Shown here one piece after another: positions 13,626-20,903 of a DNA stretch of 20,903 nt. This stretch comes from a bacterium UBP6_UBA1177 (GTDB taxonomy: Bacteria; UBP6; UBA1177): contig DBYV01000030.1 in assembly GCA_002310995.1 (NCBI GenBank), forward strand, positions 1 through 20,903, in the 5' to 3' direction. The position numbers were made by a program, and so were the translations under genes. The notes below the pieces were generated by a model, which was not told the DNA's origin, searched no databases, and saw only the letters and a list, made by a program, of their open reading frames with translations. Every line of letters begins with the position of its first letter. The first letter of the stretch is position 1.

Positions 13626-16600
13626 TTAAAAGAGTTCTTGGATTTGTCTTAACTGTTTTTCATCGGGTTTTTCTGCAAAGATGCCGTTTTCGCGGTTCCC
13701 GGTCTTTATTCCGCGGAGAAAAACGTATCTTATTCCGCCGAAATCCTTAGCGTATGAATATTCGGGGTCGAGGGTTGTCATATATCTGTCGAAAGCTGTG
13801 AGATAGAGCATGAACTGCAGATAGTAGTTGTGTTTTTTCATCTCTTCCCTAAGGTGTTTTTCATCATAATCGGAGAAGCTTTCCCCCAGATAATTCGATT
13901 TCCAGTCAATGATGTAGTATTTGCCGTCAACTTTTACAACGAGGTCGATGAAACCTTGGAGAAAACCCTTTCTGACATTGTCGCCTTCAAGTTCCTCTGT
14001 TTTGTAGTTGTCGCTTATGATTTGCGATAATTCCCCTTTCTGCATGTCGTTTTTGATTGTGATAAAGAATTCCATTTCGGATATTTTTTCGTCTTTTCCA
14101 ACATCGCGCAGGCTTTTGCCTCCTTCAAATATCGGTACGGAGCAGAGTGAATTGATGCAGTCGTTGACAGTGGCGGTCATTGTTTCAAGCTCTTCTTGGC
14201 TTTTAAAATTCATCTTCTTTTTTAGTATGGCGCGGATGGTTTCACTGTTGTTTTCTGAAGCAAAATCGGAATTTTCAAGGATTGTATGAAGGATTGTTCC
14301 GGCTTCCGTGCCTTTAGGAAATTGCGCCATCGGAACATTTCCTTCTTCCGTGGTTTCTTCTTTTGTCAGCGGCATGTAATCGTTTTCGGGATCTTCGTCT
14401 GCTGTTGCCGCAGATTCTTCACTGCTTTGACCGGAAGAGATTATGCTGCTGAAACTTGAGAGCGCCCAATCTGGTTTTATTTCGCGTGTTGCCTCTTCAG
14501 GTCTGTTTGTCAGCACTGTTTTTAGTGAATGTTTTTCTTCAGCGGCAGCAGATTTGGTTTCGCATTTTTTTATCTTGATTGTGTCGGTATGAATGAAAGA
14601 TGAATTCTCATTCTTAAATACGGAAGTCGCTTCCAAATATCTTTTTTCTTCCTGAGTGTAGCATACTGTGAGGTATTTTGCGCGGGTAATTCCCACATAT
14701 ATCCGGCGCTTCTCTTCAAGTTTTTCGTCATTCGGGAGAGCACCGATTATGGTTTGATTCAGATTTTTAGCCGGCATTAAAATGATGTCTCTTTTGTAAC
14801 CGTTCTCGGTTTTTGTGTGCTGCAGCACCCATTTCTCATTTCTCTCCTGATTGAGGATAAAGGGAAAAAATACGATATTGAATTCAAGTCCCTTGCTTTT
14901 ATGCAGTGTCATCACCCTGACACAGTCGGTTTTGTCGCTTTCTGTGCGGATGATTTCATCTTCCATGCCGCTTTTGGATTTTATTTTTTCGTTGAACCAT
15001 TTTTGTGTTCTGAGAGGGGAAAAGCCTTCAGAAATTTCGTATTTGTGTATCAGTTCAGCAAGCTGGCGTAAAATGCTTACAGTCCTTTCTCCTCTTTCAG
15101 CTATGTTGTCTAGAATCTCTTTGTCTTCGAGGAATTTTGAGAAGACGGCATAAAACCCTTTCTGTTCCCACTCTTCAAAGCATGAGATAAATTGTTTATG
15201 AAGTTCGTTGAGAGAGAAGTTTTCATTTGCGATATCGTCAACGGTTGTGTTGTAGAAGAAGGAGAGAAGAAGAGTTTTGAATTCGGCAATTCCACCTGTA
15301 GCCGCTGCTGCCACGAGTCTTTGCATTGAGATTGCCTCATCTGAAGAAAATATCGAGAGATGTTTAGCCGTGTCTGTTTCTACTATGGCTGGGATATCGC
15401 AACTTTTCAGTTTTTCGCATACTTCCAGTGCAAAATCGTTTTTTGCAACTAAAACGGCAATGTCGGAATAATTTACAGTTCTTTCCGAGACGGCTCCGTC
15501 GTTTTTCTCTCTGATTCTGAAGTCGGAACCCTGTTTTGTCATTTCCTGTATCGTATAGGCAATATGGTCGGTTATCAGGTTTTTCAGCACCTCTGCTTTT
15601 ATCTCCTTCCCGTTTTCTCTGTTTGGCAGTTCTCGCACGAGCATTCCTGGGAATTTTTTGCTGTTGAGCGTGAGAGCATATTCATCTTCGGTTTTCGCAG
15701 CTGATACAGCGTTGTATTTTATCAGCGAGTCATCTCCGAAAATATTCTTTTTGCTGAATACATCGTTGGCAGCTCCCACTGCGGCTGGGGAAGAACGGAA
15801 ATTTGTTTCCATGCTGTAAATCCGGTCAACATCTTTTTTTGTTTCGATGTATGAAAAAATATCGGCTTTCCTGAAAGAGTAAATCGACTGTTTAGGGTCT
15901 CCGATAAAGAAGACTGTATGTCTGCCGTTACAGAAGAGTTTCTTGAAAATGAAGTATTGAAAGGGGTCTGTATCCTGAAATTCGTCAATCAGAACAAAGG
16001 AATAGTGCTCAGCCATGATTTTTTGAAGTGATTGTGCCGCGCTGCCTTCCTTCTCTTTCAGAACTTCGTAGATTATAAGCAGAATATCGTCAAATCCCAT
16101 GACATTTTTTCTGTTTCGGTTGTTTCTGGCAATAGCCGGCGCTTTTTCAGCAAAGTCTTTATAGATTTCTGCTATCTGACCGGCAAAAGTGATTTCGGGA
16201 TTTTCGATTTTTATGCTGTCGTTTTCAACACCGATTCCTGCTTTTGAAATAAACTCAGTCAGCTCTTGTATCGAAACTTTTTCCCTCGATTTCTTTTCAT
16301 CCAGAAGTCTTTTTCCGGTCTGGTCTTTCAGGTCGCAGTTAACAATGTTCTGTCTGAAAAAAGTTCGCGCGGCATCTCCGGCGGGATCTGCATCTTTCGA
16401 AAGCTCCATTTTGAAATCTATTCCGAGTTCGAAAGCGTGTTCTTTGATAAGTTTCTGGCAGAAACCGTGGATAGTGAATATTGAGGCTGTATCAAAGTCG
16501 TTAATAGCTTTTTTCAACTTCTTTTCGGTTTTTTTACCCGAAAATCCTTTGCAGAGAGTTTCTATCGTTTTGTCGTCGCATTTGCTTGTCTCAAAGAAAT

Positions 16601-16832
16601 CAAGCGCCTTTTCAAGAAAGTCGAGAATCCTTTCTTTGAGTTCTGCAGTCGCATAATTCGTGAATGTTACGGCAAGAACTGAGTCGATAGCGTTTTCGGT
16701 TTCCAGTATCCAGCGCAGAACCATTATTGCTATGGAATAGGTTTTGCCTGTTCCGGCAGCCGCTTCGATAAGATTTTTTCCGGCAAGATTGACATCTAAG
16801 ACGTTAAACTTTTTATAATTTTCTGTGGCCAT
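13626..16832 (-). CDS. recB: Exodeoxyribonuclease V beta subunit RecB
   Basis: Helicase-nuclease subunit of RecBCD for double-strand break repair and DNA degradation, 1068 residues. UvrD-type motifs: NLIEAAAGTGKT with Walker A (about 24-31), TFTNYATAELKERI, FTIHGFCQKLI, LIDEFQDTDP (281-290), GDPKQSIYSFR, MTLHKSKGLEFNIVFFPF and YVGITRAK. The C-terminal nuclease is intact: GTILHTILE, GFIDL (Asp963) and IIDWKSNYLG (976-978), then YYLQFMLYLTA. The start at 16832 (MATENYKK) has GGAGA five bases upstream; an upstream TTG or ATG reading in the same frame lies in or beyond the promoter and lacks similarity. It is somewhat shorter than E. coli RecB. No recC gene is adjacent on either side. Confidence 0.95.
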   Translation of the reverse strand: MATENYKKFNVLDVNLAGKNLIEAAAGTGKTYSIAIMVLRWILETENAIDSVLAVTFTNYATAELKERILDFLEKALDFFETSKCDDKTIETLCKGFSGKKTEKKLKKAINDFDTASIFTIHGFCQKLIKEHAFELGIDFKMELSKDADPAGDAARTFFRQNIVNCDLKDQTGKRLLDEKKSREKVSIQELTEFISKAGIGVENDSIKIENPEITFAGQIAEIYKDFAEKAPAIARNNRNRKNVMGFDDILLIIYEVLKEKEGSAAQSLQKIMAEHYSFVLIDEFQDTDPFQYFIFKKLFCNGRHTVFFIGDPKQSIYSFRKADIFSYIETKKDVDRIYSMETNFRSSPAAVGAANDVFSKKNIFGDDSLIKYNAVSAAKTEDEYALTLNSKKFPGMLVRELPNRENGKEIKAEVLKNLITDHIAYTIQEMTKQGSDFRIREKNDGAVSERTVNYSDIAVLVAKNDFALEVCEKLKSCDIPAIVETDTAKHLSIFSSDEAISMQRLVAAAATGGIAEFKTLLLSFFYNTTVDDIANENFSLNELHKQFISCFEEWEQKGFYAVFSKFLEDKEILDNIAERGERTVSILRQLAELIHKYEISEGFSPLRTQKWFNEKIKSKSGMEDEIIRTESDKTDCVRVMTLHKSKGLEFNIVFFPFILNQERNEKWVLQHTKTENGYKRDIILMPAKNLNQTIIGALPNDEKLEEKRRIYVGITRAKYLTVCYTQEEKRYLEATSVFKNENSSFIHTDTIKIKKCETKSAAAEEKHSLKTVLTNRPEEATREIKPDWALSSFSSIISSGQSSEESAATADEDPENDYMPLTKEETTEEGNVPMAQFPKGTEAGTILHTILENSDFASENNSETIRAILKKKMNFKSQEELETMTATVNDCINSLCSVPIFEGGKSLRDVGKDEKISEMEFFITIKNDMQKGELSQIISDNYKTEELEGDNVRKGFLQGFIDLVVKVDGKYYIIDWKSNYLGESFSDYDEKHLREEMKKHNYYLQFMLYLTAFDRYMTTLDPEYSYAKDFGGIRYVFLRGIKTGNRENGIFAEKPDEKQLRQIQELF

Positions 16833-16859
16833 TTTTTCTCCGTAAAAGTATCCTTTGAC

Positions 16860-16887
16860 GTTATAAGAAAAAAAAATTTTTGTGCAA
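16860..16887 (-). promoter_or_regulatory. recB-recD promoter
   Basis: The minus strand reads TTGCAC (16882-16887), a 16-base spacer almost entirely of A and T runs, then TATAAC (16860-16865). The transcript would begin near 16853, about 20 bases before the recB ATG at 16832. Confidence 0.5.
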
Positions 16888-16967
16888 CCATATAATTGAT
16901 TTTTAAAATCTTTTTTTAGATTTTTCCTTGTGTAAAATAGAGCGTTTTCTTGGCTATGGGAGATGAA

Positions 16968-17858
16968 ATGTTTGAAAATATCGCCTTTTTTCAAAGCAGA
17001 CACGGCAGCATTAAAATGGCCTGGAGCAGTTTCAAATCAGACTGTGAGAAAGGCGTGATCCTCTTTTTGACCGGCAGGGCTGAATATTTTTTGAAGTATC
17101 TCCCTTTTTTCAAACGGATGAACGCTCTTGGTTTTACTGTTTTCTCGCTTGATCACAGAGGGCAGGGGGCGAGCGGCAGAATGCTTGCCGACACCGAAAA
17201 AGGATATGTCGAAGATTTTGATTTTTATGTGGATGATGCGGAAGATTTCCTCAAAAACACGGTGCTTGAATATGCGGGGAAAATGCCTGTTTTTCTTGTT
17301 TCGCACTCGATGGGCGGCGCGATATCCCTTCTTCTTGCCTCGAGATGCCCGGATCTGTTCACGAAAATAGTCTTCACAAGCCCGATGTGGGGCCTTATTT
17401 ACGATATGCCGGAATTTTTGGTCACAACTATCGTGAAAGGTGCATGCCGCTTAGGTTTCAGCAAGTTTTATGCTTTGGGGAAAAGTGCGAAGGACTATCT
17501 CAAACCTTTTGAAAAAACTCACCTCACTCAGAGTTTTGAAAACTATATGCGTCAGCAGAAATTCGTGACTGAAAATACCTCTTTCGCCTTGGGCGGACCG
17601 TCATTTCAATGGGTTTCTGAAAGCATCAAGGCTATGGAAAAACTTCCCGAAGCGGCGGAAAAAGTCAAAGTTCCGGTTCTGCTTGTTCAGGCTGAATGTG
17701 ATACTGTAGTTGACAACAACTGTCAGGATTTTGTCGCATCAAAGTTTGTTAACTGCCGCAAAACCCTTATTGCAAAAGGGTTTCACGAACTTCTGAACGA
17801 AAAACCTGACTTCTTTGAAGAAACCGTAAAAGAAATCTCGGACTTCATTGATTTTTAG
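16968..17858 (+). CDS. Alpha/beta hydrolase, monoacylglycerol lipase or lysophospholipase type
   Basis: A 296-residue cytoplasmic-looking hydrolase of the serine hydrolase family that includes PldB-type lysophospholipases and monoacylglycerol lipases. Features: early strand VILFLTGRAEY (oxyanion side), SLDHRGQGASGR, the nucleophile elbow VSHSMGG with Ser114, a lid region after FTSPMWGL, then Asp245 in QAECDTVVD and His273 in KGFHELLNE, completing the catalytic triad. No signal peptide is seen. The ATG at 16968 is chosen since GGGAG lies five bases upstream; the in-frame TTG at 16950 has no support. The gene is divergent from recB, 135 bases away, and converges on the WG-repeat gene; no clear promoter or terminator was found. 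The true lipid substrate is unknown. Confidence 0.9.
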   Translation: MFENIAFFQSRHGSIKMAWSSFKSDCEKGVILFLTGRAEYFLKYLPFFKRMNALGFTVFSLDHRGQGASGRMLADTEKGYVEDFDFYVDDAEDFLKNTVLEYAGKMPVFLVSHSMGGAISLLLASRCPDLFTKIVFTSPMWGLIYDMPEFLVTTIVKGACRLGFSKFYALGKSAKDYLKPFEKTHLTQSFENYMRQQKFVTENTSFALGGPSFQWVSESIKAMEKLPEAAEKVKVPVLLVQAECDTVVDNNCQDFVASKFVNCRKTLIAKGFHELLNEKPDFFEETVKEISDFIDF

Positions 17859-17922
17859 GCCGAAACACCTCTGCAACCCTTATTCCATGCACCTTTCGCA
17901 GCCATCATTCTGCTATTTGCCG

Positions 17923-19728
17923 CTAAGGAATCCAGCGTTCTTTTTTTGGCGGAAATTCCTGAATCACTGTTTTTACAAGATATTTGATCGGATACTCGCT
18001 GACAAATCTGACTTTTCCTGATTCTTCCAAAACCATATATTTTCCGTTTTTTGAAGCAATCGCCTCGCCATCATAAAAATAATCTATATAGTCAAATTCT
18101 ATCGGAAAAATCTCTTTTCCGGCTTTGTCGATCACACCGTACAAATCGTTATTTCCGACAATAAAAATTTTATCTGTAGTTTGAATCGGAAAAGGAGCAG
18201 ATATTTCATCATATTTTGCAGGAATAATGATTTCTCCGTTACTATCCTCAATTCCTGCTTTTCCCGATTTTCTGAATATATGCCACGTTATGAATTTCTC
18301 ATCTTTATCATCGTCTGAATCAGGGAGTTCTTTGCCTTTAATATCAAAATATTTTTCCTGTTTTTCAGGAGTTTTGACTTCAATGCGTCCTTTATAAAAG
18401 TGTGCACCGAAATTTAAAGAAAAGTTCCCCCGCAGAACGATTTTGTTTGCCGTATCAAAAATAAGAGTTTCCTCTTTTGTCTCAAAAGATGTCATACCCT
18501 CCCGAAGATCCCAGAGCGTGCCGCTCCCTTCGGTTTCAAAAAGTAGTTTTCCGTCCAAGTCAAAAATATAAGATTTGTCTTCATCTTTTTTGTAGGCATA
18601 TAAAAGTTTGTTGAACGCCTGTATTTTATCGTATTCACAGCTAAAAATCTCAGTCCCGTCGGTTTTTATCACACATTTTTTGCTTGTTTTTTCATCTGTG
18701 ACAATCAGCAGCCCGTTTTGCATTATCCATATACTGTCGTAAATCGCATTGAGCGCAACTTTTCCGTTTTTATCAATAAGTCCCCATTTTCCTGAAATTT
18801 TTACAGGCGCAAAGCCGTTGTGAAAACTGCGGACACCTTCAAAAATCGGATCAATTTTGAAATTTCCTGACTCGTCGATAAAACCGTATTCATTGGGACC
18901 GAGTGAAGCCGGTGCAAGCATTCCGGCATCAGGTTTAGCACTATCAACCGGATTAAAAGAGCCGATTTCATAAAATGTTCTGCTGATTATTCTTCCCTTT
19001 TCGTTAATGAGCCTGATCCCGTCCTTTGCAAAAAGTGCGATTCTGTTATTTCCGAGAACTTCAATCTGGGTGTATTTTGCCGGTGCCATCTCATTTCCGT
19101 TCTCATCAAGCAGACCATAGAGACCATTTTTGTCGGAAAAAATGAAAGTGGCTTTTCGGTTCGTATATTTCTCCCAAAATGAACCCTCTAAAGCATAAAC
19201 ACAAACCAGTGACAGGAAAAATATTGCTATTATAGCTTTCTTCTTATTTTTAAGTTTCTTAACAAAAAAACTTGCTGTAAAAAATATTTCAAAAATCACA
19301 TACGGAATAATTTCAATACTTCCCCAAACTACGTTATTAAAAAGCACCTGCTCTTTCTTGGTTTGCCAACCTGATCTTATGATGGCATCTAAAACAATAG
19401 TGGCCCCCATCCAATTGGCAAAGACAAAAAAGAGCAGCAGTATTCTGAACAAGAAGATCAATATGACTGTTTTTCTTAGATATTTCAGCTGTTCTTCCTT
19501 GAAGCTTACAAAAATGCAGTATATATGAAAAGCTAAAAAGTATATGAAAGGAGCTGCAACAATAAGTAAAAAGGCTACTTCAGAACGTAGTGCGTCAAAT
19601 TTATAAAATAAATGGAACTCACCCCACAATCCAAAAAATATGATCAAATAAAAGATTTCGGAAATTATAATAAAATTACATAATCGCTTGTCACAATCTC
19701 CGGCTGAACAAACCTGTTTTGCCATCAT
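17923..19728 (-). CDS. WG-repeat protein with five N-terminal membrane segments
   Basis: A 601-residue protein. Hydrophobic segments at about 19-39, 51-75, 87-106, 132-156 and 164-181 are followed by about 410 residues of WG-type repeats, for example GLYGLLDENGNEM, KWGLIDKNGKVAL, KAGIEDSNGEIIIPAKYDEI and DLYGVIDKAGKEIFPIEFDYI, roughly eight or more units of varying quality. Basic residues cluster at the N-terminus, in loop 2 (KEEQLKYLRK) and loop 4 (KKLKNKKK), which predicts the repeats face the periplasm. Three cysteines sit in the short N-terminus (7, 12, 17), spaced by four. The ATG overlaps the upstream gene's stop by four bases, with GGAGG as ribosome binding site. WG-repeat proteins have no agreed function; a binding or scaffold role is only a guess. 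Confidence 0.85.
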   Translation of the reverse strand: MMAKQVCSAGDCDKRLCNFIIISEIFYLIIFFGLWGEFHLFYKFDALRSEVAFLLIVAAPFIYFLAFHIYCIFVSFKEEQLKYLRKTVILIFLFRILLLFFVFANWMGATIVLDAIIRSGWQTKKEQVLFNNVVWGSIEIIPYVIFEIFFTASFFVKKLKNKKKAIIAIFFLSLVCVYALEGSFWEKYTNRKATFIFSDKNGLYGLLDENGNEMAPAKYTQIEVLGNNRIALFAKDGIRLINEKGRIISRTFYEIGSFNPVDSAKPDAGMLAPASLGPNEYGFIDESGNFKIDPIFEGVRSFHNGFAPVKISGKWGLIDKNGKVALNAIYDSIWIMQNGLLIVTDEKTSKKCVIKTDGTEIFSCEYDKIQAFNKLLYAYKKDEDKSYIFDLDGKLLFETEGSGTLWDLREGMTSFETKEETLIFDTANKIVLRGNFSLNFGAHFYKGRIEVKTPEKQEKYFDIKGKELPDSDDDKDEKFITWHIFRKSGKAGIEDSNGEIIIPAKYDEISAPFPIQTTDKIFIVGNNDLYGVIDKAGKEIFPIEFDYIDYFYDGEAIASKNGKYMVLEESGKVRFVSEYPIKYLVKTVIQEFPPKKERWIP

Positions 19729-20903
19729 TTTTCCTCCGGCTTCGGTTTATTCCTTTCAACTGCTTTTTCCACTCTTTCTCTTCCGTACCAGTATTCGCTT
19801 CTGTCGGAAAAACAATAACCGGAAATTCCCCATTCGTAGTATTCCCAAATGGTATAGCGGAGTTCGTCTACACCTTCCCATTCCGGCTTTATTTCAACAA
19901 TTTTTCTGCCGCTTCTGTCGATTATAAAACGACGCTCGCCTTGCCTGGCGTATGCCGCGTCAAAATAAAACGGGCTCACGCTGTCATATTCGGCCGGAAT
20001 CACAATATTTCCGTCTTCATCAAGGAATCCCCATTTTCCGTTCTGCTTGAACGATGTCGAAGTTTCGTACAAACCGTGTCTGACCTCTTCGTATTTGCCG
20101 TATTTTTTTTGCTCATTTTCTTCTAACGCTTTTTCATCGTAATAGGGTCTTTCTTTTATATTGCAGTTTTCATCAAATTCATCGTCATGGTTCTTTTTGA
20201 TTATATCACAGATTTTTTCGCCGCTTGCGATATCAAAAATAGTATAATGTTCCTCTTTTTCACCTTCTTCTTTGTAGTTAAGATAAAAACGGTTGTTTCC
20301 TATAGAATTTCTATACATGCTATAAAGTATTCCTCTCGGCTTTTTCATAAGAAAAATCTCTTTGTTTTCCCATGAATTGAGATAAATTGAAGAATCTTTT
20401 CTGACAACGGCTTTGTTGCCAGCCATTCCGTATAATTCATCGTATTCTGCCTCCAGAATCTTAGCATTTTTCATATCAACAATTCTTATTTTACCGCCTC
20501 TTGAAATGACAAGTGTTCCCTGATTGTAACCTTCCAGTTCATCATCTTTAAACTGAGGTTCAAGAATATATTTTCCGCTTTTGTCTATTATTCCCCACAA
20601 TTCGCCCTGCTTTGCGCCGACTATTCCGTCAACAGAATAATAACCGATTGCGTCAAATTGCGGCTCTATGACATAATTCAGATCTTTATCGACAAATCCC
20701 CATTTTCTGCTTTCTTTATCGGCAACTCCGAGCATTTCTTCTGTATAAAGAGGATTGATGTCGTAAAAACTGACATCTTTTATCTTTCTGCCGGTTTCAT
20801 CAAGAAAAACGAACTTTTTTTCTTTTGTAAAAGCAGGGATCATACCGTCCCGTACTTTATCGATGTAAAGATATTCCTCAGCCGGAACAATCTCCTTCCC
20901 GTT
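19725..20903 (-). CDS. WG-repeat protein (partial, 5' end outside window)
   Basis: 392 residues are visible. The reading frame stays open to the right edge: upstream of an internal ATG at 20843 it encodes NGKEIVPAEEYLYIDKVRDG, itself a WG-repeat piece, so the true start lies beyond the window. Clear units include KWGFVDKDLNYVIEPQFDAI, LWGIIDKSGKYILEPQF and KWGFLDEDGNIVIPAEYDSV; others are degenerate. A Lys/Glu-rich insert (about residues 210-265 of the visible part) breaks the repeats. The C-terminal part has a WEGVDELRYTIWEYYEWG segment and a charged tail KPKPEEK. It is translationally coupled to the membrane-anchored WG-repeat gene downstream, so the two products probably act together. Function unknown. 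Confidence 0.88.
   Translation of the reverse strand, partial: NGKEIVPAEEYLYIDKVRDGMIPAFTKEKKFVFLDETGRKIKDVSFYDINPLYTEEMLGVADKESRKWGFVDKDLNYVIEPQFDAIGYYSVDGIVGAKQGELWGIIDKSGKYILEPQFKDDELEGYNQGTLVISRGGKIRIVDMKNAKILEAEYDELYGMAGNKAVVRKDSSIYLNSWENKEIFLMKKPRGILYSMYRNSIGNNRFYLNYKEEGEKEEHYTIFDIASGEKICDIIKKNHDDEFDENCNIKERPYYDEKALEENEQKKYGKYEEVRHGLYETSTSFKQNGKWGFLDEDGNIVIPAEYDSVSPFYFDAAYARQGERRFIIDRSGRKIVEIKPEWEGVDELRYTIWEYYEWGISGYCFSDRSEYWYGRERVEKAVERNKPKPEEK

Noticed and set aside
16833..17003. 57-residue N-terminal extension of RecB.
   Set aside because: It crosses the recB promoter and the hydrolase start; the ATG at 16832 has a good ribosome binding site directly before the conserved N-terminus.
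17859..17922. Bidirectional terminator between the convergent hydrolase and WG-repeat genes.
   Set aside because: No stem of useful length with a T run is seen in these 64 bases.

Overview
The window looks like chromosomal core DNA from a Gram-negative (diderm) bacterium of moderate, somewhat AT-leaning base composition. Evidence for an outer membrane comes from a TolC-type channel, a lipoprotein signal on the gene at the left edge, and a signal-peptide protein ending in a probable beta-barrel. I cannot assign a phylum. The mix of WG-repeat proteins, a DUF4388 response regulator, RecB/RecD and an rpsF-rpsR-rplI-dnaB block without ssb would fit several deep diderm groups.

Layout, left to right. 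(1) Positions 1-2210, minus strand: an efflux operon read tolC, then tetR, then the start of a lipoprotein that is probably the periplasmic adaptor. It has a promoter whose spacer holds an inverted repeat that could be the TetR operator. (2) 2246-5857, minus: rpsF-rpsR-rplI from one promoter, then dnaB with its own strong promoter, then a single-pass membrane protein of unknown function whose start lies inside dnaB. (3) 5892-8269, plus: a tightly overlapping three-gene operon of a tail-anchored response-regulator-like protein (Glu at the phosphoacceptor site, DUF4388 domain), hpt and trmB. (4) 8319-9055: a RelB/DinJ antitoxin with a textbook promoter, followed by only a seven-codon stub resembling the start of a YoeB/Txe toxin, then about 400 noncoding bases with palindromes and a 33-bp tandem repeat directly upstream of the next promoter. 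(5) 9056-11860, plus: a 934-residue exported protein with a gluzincin (HEYTH) domain, a probable beta-propeller and a probable outer-membrane barrel. (6) 11844-16887, minus: recB-recD with no recC beside them. (7) 16968-17858, plus: a monoacylglycerol lipase/lysophospholipase-like hydrolase. (8) 17923-20903, minus: two overlapping WG-repeat genes, the upstream one cut by the window edge, the downstream one carrying five membrane segments.

Most genes are ordinary housekeeping. The parts worth a second look are the Glu pseudoreceiver with its C-terminal anchor, the 33-bp array in front of the surface protease, the apparent loss of the toxin next to relB, the unknown membrane protein coupled to dnaB, and the membrane-anchored WG-repeat pair. 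No CRISPR array, insertion sequence, tRNA, rRNA or phage gene was seen.
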